In this document: in pieces, positions 53,890-64,000 of the stretch | How the letters are laid out: each line of letters begins with the position of its first letter | Position numbering within the stretch: position 1 is the stretch's first letter | Assembly (NCBI GenBank): GCA_002633025.1 | Contig: NMRB01001969.1 | Coordinates: 21,568 to 85,567, forward strand | Source: Notospermus geniculatus | Lineage: Eukaryota; Nemertea; Pilidiophora; Heteronemertea; Lineidae | Reading direction: 5' to 3' | Length of the DNA stretch: 64,000 nt | The notes under the pieces: model-generated | What the model was told of the DNA's origin: nothing | What the model saw: the letters and a program-made list of their open reading frames with translations, nothing else | Database searches by the model: none | Position numbers and translations under genes: made by a program

Positions 53890-55663
53890 TTACTTTGCTT
53901 TTTTCTTGACGCCTTGGAAAATCTTGACCGTTCCTTCAGCCACATCGTCTTTCTCGGTGAAGGCGAAGTATCCAAGTTCACTGACACGTTCCAGGAGGCT
54001 AGAATACGTTCCCGTGAATGTTCTCTGTGCCTCTGTCTCCATCACCTTCCCAGCATCACCGGCTACAGCCTCAGACATTTCCTTGTCGTACAGCTCGTCG
54101 ACAAACTTCCTCAGCAGTCTGGCAACACGCAGTGCTTTCTTCTGGTCGGTTTTTAGTCCTGTAAGAAGATTCACGTCATGCTGCCAGAACAGCGGCAAGA
54201 AACCATCTTCAAGGTAACGTTCCAATTGTCTGTAGATGATCCGAACCATTTCTATCAAACTCCTCTCACGGTGTAAGAAATCCTCAACTCTGTGCAGGAA
54301 GACAGTCTTAAGAGCATAGCTGCTCACATATTCGTCTGTCCTGTGGAGGATACCGTCTGCATCTATCACCAGAATCCGGCAGACATCGGGATTTCGTAAA
54401 CACTTGGCTGCGATGCTTCTCTCACCCTGGGTTCGAGATTGGAAATGTGTTTTGTCTCCAGGTGGGGGAACGAGGTACGCCAGAGTTGCTGGCGTTGCCT
54501 TTCCTGGTTATTTTCTTTCATTGACTTTCCAAGTTCACAGTTTAAAGCGGATTGCTCGCGTCTGTCCAAAGTGAACCAAAAATAATAAAACGTCCTGTTT
54601 TATTCGAAACAACAACTGGTAAATGCATTGCGGCGGCCGCTCCGGAAACGGTGCTGTGGAATCTTTGACTCGGCACGAACAGTCCGCTTTAAGTGAGGTG
54701 GCTTGGCTACTAGAAAGAACCCATTTGATTTGAGCTGCTCCTTGTCCATCATCCACGTCCTTGGAATCAGGTACTCGGGCCATTGGTCTTTGAAATGGAG
54801 CACCGGAACGAGGTCGACGGACACAACTAGTTTCTTATCAATCTCTGGATCACATTTGATCTTTATTTCGGTGTTCGCCTCACCACCATCTTTAACAGCA
54901 TCAAATCCCGGGCACAAAGAGGGGGAAAAGTAGTTGAGCCGAGTTGACTACAAATCGTATCATGAAATGCCTTACTTCCACTAAAGAAGACTAGAGTGTC
55001 ACTTGACGGTCCGTTACATCTAAAGTAGGCCTACTTGTAACCATCCATAAAACCGATTATTTCTTTGTTTTCCATGTCATTTGATCCAATCTCAAACGTT
55101 ATCATATAATCGAACTCATCCGGAACTATCACTTTTGTATGCTCCCCTGCGCTCCCGCAGAGAATGACATCGTATTTTATGAAGTCGCGATATGCACTCT
55201 CCATGATTTTCTCAACTTGACTCCCAGCGTGTTTGGTTGTGTGGAGGGCCTTATCGGCTGATATGGTATCAGTGTCGCCAATACCAGGGCAGCGAACCAA
55301 TTCGGCTACTTTAGGAAGACCCAAAGGCACGTTGGTGGGCAATATAGAGACACATTTGACAAGCTTACCTTCGTGATGTCGCAATTGGTCGAAGACACTG
55401 TAGTCGATAACATCTTCTAAAGGTAACAACTTTTCTACAGAGAGATTCACGAGACCATGTCCTGCTAAGACGAGCGCCATACGAAGACAATGAGCATTTT
55501 CTAATTTATTCAGTTCCAATGTTGTTTCTGTTTCTGCTAGGAGCGAAAATAACTGAAGTATTTAATCACTTGAGTAATTATGAAGTTTACCAACTGTGCC
55601 AAGCAATTTCGGGCAGTTGTCATATATCAGCTTACACACATCTACATGTCCCCGTGCAGCAGC
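53890..55663 (-). pseudogene. Ankyrin–cGAS-like (Mab-21) nucleotidyltransferase, decayed
   Basis: A partial exon (55591-55663) encodes AAARGHVDVCKLIYDNCPKL, an ankyrin repeat cut at the N gap. It splices in phase (donor GTTG|GTAAAC, acceptor GCTCCTAG) to an exon from 55536. That exon has a second ankyrin-like helix pair (CLRMALVLAGHGLVNLSVEK) and the nucleotidyltransferase core QVEKIMESAY..., CGSAGEHTKVIVPDEFDYMI (GS motif and E-F-D metal-binding pair, 55109-55156). An in-frame TAG follows at 55031-55033, then GYK/AYFRCNGP continues. VSVDLVPVLHF (third acid), WRTSFPHLE and PDVCRILVID...SSYALKTVFLH complete the Mab-21 C-terminal fold. The parts lie in shifted frames, with changes near 54905, 54600 and 54430. 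cGAS-like enzymes make cyclic dinucleotides for STING signalling; this copy cannot. Confidence 0.75.
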
Positions 55664-55682
55664 NNNNNNNNNNNNNNNNNNN
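55664..55682. other. Assembly gap (19 Ns)
   Basis: The gap separates the ankyrin exon from the truncated 3' end of the Kolobok-type gene. Both genes are on the minus strand and neither crosses it demonstrably. Confidence 1.
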
Positions 55683-55721
55683 ATGACATCTGAAAAATTG
55701 TAAGTTGAGCAGATGACACAC

Positions 55722-58474
55722 CTTTTACAATCCATTCCCTCTCATCATGCAGCTCTTCATGTTCACATCTTTCGAACTTCTCCCCATGGCCTTCATGAAC
55801 ATTGACAACATGGTTTGAGATGGACAACCACTTGGCACGGCATTCTTCATTGTCACCTTTGCTTGATGCAGCAACCCAATAAACATGATTACCAATAGAG
55901 TGATTCCATTTTTCAAGGATCTTGCAACCAGCTTTCTTGGAAAGGTTGGCCAGCTTCTTCTTAATTCCTGAAGAGATAAAAGTTCAAATCATGAGAAGAA
56001 AAAGAATGAGATATTATTAGTGCAATACACCTCATTACAACAGCTGTGATATGTATTGTTTTGTCTTACCTTTTGCCACATGCCAGACGTCAAACCAATG
56101 ACAGATGTGTTGGTATGTTGTCTTCATAAATTTCTTGATTTGACTATGTCTGTCTGTCACCAAGTTCTTTATCTTAACCCCTTTACTTTCCAGGAAGGAA
56201 AAACATCTCTTCAGGCCCTCGAGCTCCATGCCATACGAATTTTTTACTTCAGTTACCTGCAATAAAAACAAAATGCATGTAAAGCATTGTTATGACTGCA
56301 GAATAGAAAATAACAAAGTGTTTGTTTCAGCAAAATTTCACACACCCACCTGCACAAGTTGAGTGTCCAGAATCTTTGAGTCTTCCAGGTTCATACATGT
56401 GTAGGATCCAAACTTCGCAGTGTGACCTGGCGAGCAACATCTGGCATCCCCACCAACCGTTAGATCCTGTCCTTGCACACTTTGCAGGGTGGCAGCTTGG
56501 TGTCTCTCCCACACCGATCGAATTGCTGGCAGAAGATAGGCCTGTTGTATTCTGGTGAAGGTGGACTTGGAAAACGTCGCAATGTTTACACTCTTCATCA
56601 TATTGATAGCTTTCACAGGACTGCATCCGCTAAAAAGTATGGCACCAGCTCCCAAGATATTTCCAAAAGCCATTTGGCCAGACATTGGCTGACTGTACCA
56701 CGTTCTCACATGGCCTTCGGAACATGCAGCTCCAAAAACAACAAGTGTCCCTCTGACGTGTTTCAGCGCAACCTGGCATGGGAGACTGCAGACGGTACAT
56801 ATCATCAGAAGGGCACGAAGGCACGATTCAAATACAATGAACTTCCGCGTTCGGATGGGATCGTCCGTCAGCGACTCGTCATCTCCCAGGGTAACCCTAT
56901 AAATAGAAACCACAACACTGTCAAGTTTTGATGTGAAATTGCAACAAATTCTTTAGACTTTTTATAAAACCTTTCAGCCTGTCCAAAAATACTGATAAAG
57001 AATCTCACCAATTTTCCTCGTCATCCTCATCATCATCATCCTCAACATCTTCCTCAACACAGGGGTCGTAGTCCTTATCACGGGGGTCATCAACATAGCC
57101 GTCCACATCCATAGCATCATCACCATCACCTGCAATTTCCTCATCGTTAGTATCATCCAGCAACAAACACTGCACCCCAGCATCTGCAGAACAAGGACCT
57201 ACATCACTCGTCCAATTTGTCTGTGTGCCCTGTGTAGTTGTCCTTGCACTCTGTGTTGCAACATTGCATTGTGTTTTCTTGTGTCTGTGACTTATGGGGG
57301 TGAATACCTGAACACCGCAATGCCTCTTGTACTGAAAGCCAAAAACATGCATAAAAGCACATGACAAAGCAAAGCAAAGCACAAAGCAAATGACAAAGCA
57401 AATGGCAAAGCAAAGCAAATAGCAAACGCAAAGCACATGACAACCAGAATACTCCATCGATTCAATGACCAACTCTTGATTTCCTCTAAGGATGTACTTA
57501 CCAAGGATGTCTGACAAGCCACTGGTTTTGTGTACAATGATGTCTAAACGTGGACACTGGTCGTCTCTGGCCCCGGCGAAATCATCGACAACTCTGTTGG
57601 GTCCAGCATGTCATCAGCAATGTCCAGACCATCTGTTACTTCATCATCAATCGTGGTCGATGAAGATTCCACCAAGACATCACTTTCGTCCAGCAACTCA
57701 GATACCGTCTGGAATGACAGAATAGGCTAGTTTATTATGACCGTTTATTATTGGCCAACTAGCCTACAGGCTAGCTAACATAGGCTAGCTAACCTACTGA
57801 ATGTAGGGTAGTTCATTCACCGAACAGTGAATAAAAATGCAAGGCATGCCTGATGCTAGCTTACATACCGGTACAGTTACCGTATTCATTTTGCCTACAT
57901 TTACACTGCACTGTTAGGCCTTGTTAAATGTTTTGTAGCCATGATGGTGCAACACAGATGCTAATACAGGTAGGCTACACCAGATACATAACCAGATAAC
58001 ATGTAGGCCTTGCTTCACCATGTATCATCCTGACCTAGCCTATCCCTATGTATATATGTAAGCCTGTGCCAATGCACATGGCATGCACTGCACTGCAGTG
58101 TAGGCCCTACTCACCTCCAACCTTCTCCGTTTGTCGAAAGCACCTCGGCGTTTTTCCTTGCTCCTAGCAGGCGTTGAATGGCTCGGGATCACAGCAAAGA
58201 TGCTTGGAACTGCAGTGGGTTTCAACCTCGGCCGAACAATCCCTGTCCCATAGCCGATCGATTCGGCGAGATCTTTTTCAAAACACGCCGGCTCAAAATG
58301 GTCCGAACAGATTTTGGCGTGTTTACTCGGCGTCCACAATGACCCCCGTCGTAAACCTTGCCGATTCACCTTCCGAATCCATTCTTCCCTCATCTTTTCG
58401 TCCTTTGGGAAGCTGAAGAAACTCCTCCCACTTCCTGCACCATTCTTACAGCCATCAACCGCACAATAAACCAT
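55722..58474 (-). CDS. THAP-domain transposase, Kolobok-type, 3'-incomplete
   Basis: Six exons join in phase: 58115-58474, 57502-57708, 57009-57331, 56350-56896, 56070-56256 and 55722-55967. Exon 1 is a THAP zinc finger (MVYCAVDGCKNGAGSGRSFF, KICSDHF, ending AVPSIF). Exon 3 gives KRHCGVQVFTPISHRHKKTQ and a long acidic tract. Exon 4 has KFIVFESCLRALL, VRTWYSQP, ILFSGCSPVK, SVWERHQA and LTVGGDARCCSPGHTAKFGS (likely first D). Exon 5 has NLVTDRHSQIKKF (likely second D) and HWFDVWHVAK. Exon 6 has WNHSIGNHVYWVAAS and NVHEGHGEKFERCEHEELHD. This order is that of THAP-containing Kolobok-like proteins. Exon 2 contains an in-frame TAG (57544-57546), so this allele may be inactive unless that is an error. 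The C-terminus with the third acid is lost in the 19-N gap. Confidence 0.8.
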
Positions 58475-58804
58475 AATTTTATAATGAAAGAGACGAACAG
58501 CTTGAGGTCAACCACCATTCACCTGTACACGCGATACAATACATGCAATACGCCGTGTGCACTGAACAATGCCCGAATCAGTGTTTGTCTACTAAAACGT
58601 CACACGGCCGGAAATACCCGAAGATTGCCGAAGTGGTGAAGGCGCTGTTTTTGATTTGCAGACGACGCCCTGCTGAGCGGGAAAAAAATGTTTTTGGTCA
58701 CTAAACTCAGTGGAAACAAATAAAACGTGGCAGTCATGTTTGTATATGTATTTCTATTACTTTATACTTTCTCCTCGTGGCAGATATAGCGCATTTTGCA
58801 TTCT
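58475..58804. other. Intergenic: 5' flank of the Kolobok-type gene
   Basis: Divergent junction between the Kolobok-type gene (minus) and the BEL/Pao remnant (plus). No TTAA-flanked terminus could be fixed by eye. Confidence 0.4.
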
Positions 58805-61083
58805 GACCTTTAAGCTCACTATTTGACCCCATAGGGTTCGTGTCTCCAGTCGTCCTCCAGAACGTTATGCAGGGTTTGTGGAGACAACAGATCGAGTGGG
58901 ATGACCCGCTTCCATCAGAGGAACGGCGACGCTGGGAGAGCTGGAAGTCTGAATTGTCCTCATTAGCAGGTGCGAAAATTCCGAGGTGTCATGTTTCCCT
59001 CCAATCAGAAATCCAGGAGGTGTCATTGCATAATTTCTCTGATGCGTCAGCATCGGGATACGGCATGTGCTCGTATCTCAGGTTTGTCTATGCCAGTGGT
59101 GAAATTCGTTGCTCATTTATGGTCGGAAGGTCCAGCTGTGCTCCCTTGAAGACAGCATCAATACCACGATTAGAGCTACAAGCAGCCACGTTAGCTGTGA
59201 GAGTGTACAGAACAATAGCAGATGAGATCACATACTCGCTAGCCAAGGTCGTCTTTTGGTCAGACTCACAGACTGTGTTGCAGTATCTCGCTTATGAGTC
59301 GAAACGGTTTAATGTGTACGTAGCTAATCGCATCGCGGAGATAAGGGAAATCACCAGTCCAGAACAGTGGTGCCACTGCCCAGGAGAACAAAATCCAGCC
59401 GATGACGCATCGCGTGGTTTGAGTGCTGGCAGCCTGAATATGGAACACCGATGGTGGCACGGACCAGATTTTCTGTGGATGACAGAGGATAATTGGCCCA
59501 GTACAAGTGTAGAGCCACTTTCAGAGGATGACCCGGAGATAAAGCGAACAGCAGTTCACCTTGTCACCCAGCCAGATGCGACAGGACCAGATGAATGCGG
59601 TTTAGTCAAGCTGATTTCACGGAGTGAATCATGGAATGAGCTGGTTGAGAGTGTGGCATGGATGATGAGCATGGGAAAGATAGGTCCGATTCCGGAGAAG
59701 GTGACAAGTGAAGAATTGGAGAGTGCCAAGAGATGGATTGTCCAGGCAGTACAAGCAGAATGTTTTGCCTCAGAGATAGCTCAGTTGAAAGGTGGAACAC
59801 ATGTGAAAGTGGATAGCAGAATTGCTAATCTCAGGCCCGTGTTAGAGGACAATGTTTTGAAAGTGGGCGGATGACTAGAAAATGCTCCGACCTTGTCAGC
59901 TGACGAGAAGCATCCGATGATACTACCTAAGTTGATTATGCAACAGGCGCATCGCAACCTGGCCCATGCCGGTAGAGAACAAACTCTGGCTGACACTAGA
60001 AAGCAGTTTTGGATATTAGGTGGGCGACGTCTAGCAAAGAGGATGGTACACGAGTGTGTTGATTGTAGAAAGCGGAATGCAAGGCCGATGCAGCAAGTTA
60101 TGGCACACTTGCCTGGCTCACGTCTGACACCATACAAGCCAGGTTTCACGTTCACAGGCATCGATCTCTTTGGTCCTGTACTCGTAAAATGGGGCCGCGG
60201 TACCAGTAAGAGATGGGGCTGTTTGTTCACATGCCTCACCACCACACGAGCTGTCTTTCTTGAAGTTGTCCAGTCGCTGAGCACAGATGATTTTATCTTG
60301 GTTTTGAGACAGTTTGTCAGCCGGAGAGGACCTCCTGAGGAGTTCCGTTGCGATAATGGGTCCAATTTTTTCTGGTGCAGAGAGAGAGCTCAATGAAGCA
60401 CTTGACGAGTGGAATCAACAGTTGATCGATCAGGAGATGCGCCAAAGAGGAATCAGATGGTTGTTCCAACCCCAGACTGCCGCCCACATGTCGGGGGTAT
60501 GGGCGCGCCTGGTAAAGCTATCCAAGAGGCATTTGAAAGCGCTGGCAGGGGACTGTTTACTCACCGAGTGTGGTCTTCGCACATTGCTGGCAGAAGCCGA
60601 GTGTATCATGAACGGGCGCCCTTTGAGTCCGGTTTCAGAGGATCCAAGAGATTTGGAACCGTTGACACCAAACCACTTTCTAATGCACAGGAAAGTGGTA
60701 GGATTACCCCCAGGAGTTTTTGTAAAAGAGGACTCGCTCTTGAGAAAAGAGTGGAAGAAACTACAGTACAGTACCTTCTGGATGTATTCTGGAAGCGCTG
60801 GTTGAAGGAATATATTCCGTCCCTTCAACATGTTGAACAGCTGGAGAAGTGGAGGAACAAACGACCTAACGTCAAGATTGGAGACATGGTGTTGGTGGTG
60901 GAGGAGAACGTAAAGAGAGGCCAGTGGCCTGTCGGGAGGGTCACCAGCGTGGTCAAGGGATCTGATGATCTGGTGAGATCTGTCTTTGTGAAAACTGCCA
61001 CATCAGAGCTTCATCGTCCAATCACCAAACTCTGCATGTTGGAAGCTGCGGAGGAGACACCAACCAAAAACGATGACAATTAG
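58805..61083 (+). pseudogene. BEL/Pao retrotransposon pol, 5'-truncated, with three lesions
   Basis: The remnant opens at the thumb of the reverse transcriptase (SSLFDPIGFVSPVVLQNVMQ). It continues through RNase H (NFSDASASGYGMCSYL, KTASIPRLELQAA, VFWSDSQTVLQYL, CPGEQNPADDASRG) and the integrase finger (HRNLAHAGREQTLADTRKQF, CVDCRKRNARP). The integrase core follows (FTGIDLFGPVLV, FRCDNGSNF, AHMSGVWARLVKLSKR), then a C-terminal DUF5641 block (DMVLVVEENVKRGQWPVGRV). Lesions: a TGA at 59872-59874 where Arg is expected, a +1 shift in a T-run near 60366, and a 5-bp ACAGT duplication near 60767. The third catalytic residue, usually the E of GGxWE, is A here (GVWARL). No LTR was found. Several lesions and a lost active-site residue make it inactive. 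Confidence 0.92.
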
Positions 61084-62612
61084 TTGTTCGATTATTCGTA
61101 TTCGTCAGAAGGAGATGATTCTCAGCGATGTGACATACTTGAAACGATGTGAATTCTTATTACTTACCTTGAAGTGATTCTTCTGGATACATGCCAAGTT
61201 TATTCTCAATCAGTCTACAGATGACACCTTTGTGATAGTTTGTCTGTGAGATCTTGTGGGTTTGAGATTTCATTTTCTGTTTTTTAACTCAGCAGCTTTG
61301 CTCAGGGAAAGTTAGTATAATTAGTAACAATAGTAGTGATCACAGCGAGGTTGTCATAATAGTGTCAGCTGTCTTAGGAGGCAGTGGTCTCATAAGTGTG
61401 TGATTCAGTTTCTTAAGTGGAAGAAAATCACTTGGGTGTAGGCGGATCGCTGCCCATTTATTGCTTTATGTTTCTTATTCTTGGAGAAATATGATTGCTA
61501 ATGCTGGAACTGGTTTACTTCAATGTGAAGGTGGATTACTCTAAAGTCACTGTTGTAGTGTCGGACTCTAAAGTCTGTATTGGCTGGTTTCATTCTATGT
61601 GCAGCTGGTATGCGACTGCATGTGGTAGCTGATAGGGTGTTATGGCATGTGTTCTGGGGTAGTGATGGTATTGGATGATTCCAATAGTCAGTTTATCAGT
61701 AGTTATAAGGGTAAAGACACCCTGAGATTAGGAAAAAGCGCTTCTCGATGGGAGATGCGCTTTTCGGGGCCGCTGTAGTGTCTTTTCCCCCTTTGTGGTG
61801 AAGACGTAGAGGGTGGCGCCTCCGGCTGAGGTGGAATGAGTGTGGTTAGGCGCTTACGCCATTTTTGTTTTTGGAGACAGATGTTTTGTCCCACGTGTCC
61901 TGTACGTTTACAGGGTTTTTTTCTTCGTAGTGGTCTAATGGAGGGACAAATAAGATGTAAGTAGAAGCTCGTGATCGAGCAGAATTACAATATGTGGTAG
62001 TACCCCAGAAAATATGCCATGGCAGTGCTGTTTTGGGGCCATATGTGGTACGCCCGTGTTGTTGTAATGTCCCGCTAGATGGCAGCACGTCACAGTAGTG
62101 TGCTTGTGTAATAGTAAGAGTAGTCCTTGACAAGAGTATGTTCTACAGTTTGTGTATTGTATTGTTTTCAGTTTTGAACCATCGCCATCGTCGTCATCAC
62201 CGTGTATCACCATCCGTCAGCATAGACATCTACGTCTAGAGCGTCTAGATTNTACCATAAAAGTACAAGATATATGACGGAAATGAAGGCACCTGCGGGG
62301 TCTATAAGTCAAAAGGAATTGAATGAGATGTATCTTGGAACGCACTAATTAGCTAATAAGTTGAAACAAAAGACTAGTAATCGGTACACTTTCCCACGAA
62401 ATGGTACATTTTGAGGATCAAACGACAAGTGGATCATAAAGTTCGAGGTTTTTTCTATTTAGTCCACCCATTTTGACAGCAATATTTTCAACAGGTATAG
62501 AGTACTCGGCATGTGAATTCCATGCGTGCAGCCAGATTTTCCAAAACAGGGCGGCCATATTGGATTTGCATTTTACTTCCTGGTTGTCCTTTTTGTACTG
62601 AGCGTGTATGGT
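61084..62612. other. 3' flank of the BEL/Pao remnant; no gene
   Basis: The stretch has no ORF with recognisable content. It could include the 3' UTR and part of the LTR, but no second LTR exists for comparison. An N at 62252 marks a join. Confidence 0.45.
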
Positions 62613-63521
62613 GTACAGTCATTGACATTAGTTTATCTACACCTACTACCTTGAATATTTCAAATACTACTGGGCCAATTTTAACGCGGTTTGTACCACA
62701 TGAAAGTATATAATCTTGGTCATATTTCTGCATCAAAATTTTGGAAATTTGGAAATATCATAATTATGTAATAGCTCATTGTAAATCCCCCTAAAAATCA
62801 ACATTTTTATTATGGAATTTTTTGGTGACTTTTGTTACAGGGTTGATAGAGTGGTAGTTTCTAAGGATTTTGGGCTTTGTTTCGTCAAAATATCTTGAGT
62901 GGTTGCTGAGATATTTGAGATTATCAAAATTTTGATAATTTGACAATTTCCAAATTTTCACAAAATTTTGATATTAGTAGACAAAGCTCACCTAAAAACG
63001 TAGGATTGTGAAGTTTTGGAACTTATAGCGTAAACTGGTTAGAAGTTAAGCATGTCTTTAGTTAAGGGAGTATTTTCAAATATGAATATATAGGCCCAGT
63101 TAACGCAAAAAGTTCCAAAATTATTGTAAACCCATATTCTGAGGTTAGCTTTAACTGATGGCATCAAAACTTCCTGAAAAACACGAAAATCTCAAATCTC
63201 AAAATTTCGATAATCTCAAATATCTCAGCAACCACTCGAGATATTTTGATGAAACAAAGCCCAAAATCCTTAGAAACTTCCACTCTATCAACCCTGTAAC
63301 AAAAGTCACAAAAAAATTCCATAATAAAAATGTTGATTTTTAGGGGGTTTTCTAATGAGCTATTACATAATTATGATATTTCCAAATTTCCAAAATTTTG
63401 ATGCAGAAATATGACCAAGGTTATATACTTTCATGTGGTACAAACCGCGTTAAAATTGGCCCAGTAGTATTTGAAATATTCAAGGTAGTAGGTGTAGATA
63501 AACTAATGTCAATGACTGTAC
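62613..63521. mobile_element. ~0.9-kb foldback with ~320-bp inverted arms
   Basis: Arms at 62613-62934 and 63200-63521 are inverted near-identical copies: GTACAGTCATTGACATTAGT at the edge and GAGATATTTGAGATTATC inside. The ~265-bp spacer is AT-rich with AAATTTTGATA words. The same short frame (beginning MMQKYDQDYILSCGTNR in one arm) appears in both arms as an artefact of the duplication. Confidence 0.92.
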
Positions 63522-63765
63522 ATGAAGAGCATGTCAGGACACCCTCGCCACCCCAGGTTCTATGGATTTGTGACATTGTTGCCACACCTTCAATGTGTCA
63601 TTTACATGCTTCCTCTCCAAGAAAATTGTACCTGTTTTTCGTGTTTTGGTGAATTTCTTTGTTTACGATTATGTAATGTAATTAAGCTGTAATCCTTGGA
63701 ACTTTCCTCATTTTCCGTGTCTATAAAGCACAGTGATCACATTGGACTATAAAAACAGTCAACTG

Positions 63766-63893
63766 GGGCCGAATGGGTCAATGTCGTCCTGGGTATACCC
63801 TATGTTTACCCAGGATCATCCTGGGTAATCCTTTTCTTTACCTAGGGCGGCCCTGGGTAAACATAAGGATCCTTAACTTTACCCAGATTGGAG
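63766..63893. mobile_element. Fragment related to the 10.0-10.3 kb MITE
   Basis: CAATGTCGTCCTGGGTATA matches the left end of the element at 10044. The rest has CCCAGGATCATCCTGGG and CCTGGGTAAAC palindromic words not present there, so the two share only their end. Confidence 0.65.
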
Positions 63894-64000
63894 TTCCCGA
63901 GTGGTGTAGTGAGGTTGATATTCAGCGTAAATCATGAAATGAAGGGTGGCCTCGGACTAGCCCTATAGCTCCTAAGTCCTTGAGAATTTACTATCGGTCC

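Noticed and set aside
56473-56931. 152-codon plus-strand frame
   Set aside because: It is the antisense of exon 4 of the Kolobok-type transposase.

Overview
The window is eukaryotic, and almost certainly from the nuclear genome of a marine invertebrate, either a deuterostome or a lophotrochozoan. Introns have GT-AG ends with matching phase. There are no operons or Shine-Dalgarno starts. The mixture of transposon families (2A-bearing non-LTR element, BEL/Pao, Penelope, Kolobok with a THAP domain, animal CACTA, MULE with FLYWCH, PIF/Harbinger) is typical of such genomes. The palindromic words TAGGCCTA, ACCGGT and ACATGTA are very common, most of all at 26.5-28.2 kb and 31.5-33.8 kb. The species cannot be named from sequence alone. 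Two runs of N (13361-14294 and 55664-55682) and several single Ns mark assembly joins.

The window is accessory, repeat-dominated DNA. 0-5.5 kb holds minus-strand wrecks: an IS630/Tc1-type DDE transposase, a non-LTR element with a 2A-like DVEENPGP motif, and a BEL/Pao reverse-transcriptase fragment. 5.9-6.8 kb has a possible small plus-strand transcript. 8.4-12.6 kb carries a PIF/Harbinger fragment, a ~700-bp foldback element, a palindromic MITE and a badly broken FLYWCH-MULE transposase. 15.2-17.1 kb contains a SET-domain exon and coiled-coil exons. 17.1-18.0 kb is an array of an inverted TTCTTGCA-type motif.

20.3-26.4 kb (perhaps to 27.8 kb) is the best candidate for a host gene: at least five minus-strand exons whose splice phases all agree. 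They encode a protein with a long RDQALKE-type coiled coil, and the introns are full of mobile repeats. 27.3-31.5 kb is a cluster of hairpin and foldback elements. 34.1-38.7 kb encodes an apparently intact four-exon CACTA (Transposase_21) transposase of about 1047 residues, with a separate TA-flanked MITE inside its second intron.

38.8-45.5 kb is mostly repeats, including two element families that share a modular layout (terminal hairpin, CG-rich tract, ~145-bp tandem units). 45.6-49.0 kb has two broken coding remnants and the 3' part of a Penelope-like element with a GIY-YIG endonuclease. 49.6-50.7 kb has a 163-bp satellite and a 171-bp duplication. 53.9-55.66 kb is a decayed cGAS-like (Mab-21) nucleotidyltransferase gene with ankyrin sequence spliced on upstream. 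55.7-58.5 kb is a six-exon THAP/Kolobok-type transposase cut by the second gap. 58.8-61.1 kb is a 5'-truncated BEL/Pao pol with three lesions and an apparent loss of the integrase glutamate. The right end is a ~0.9-kb inverted repeat and a fragment of the MITE seen at 10 kb.

No operon-like joint function is visible. The genes are mostly independent mobile elements, plus one likely host gene, one immune-type pseudogene and a SET-domain fragment.
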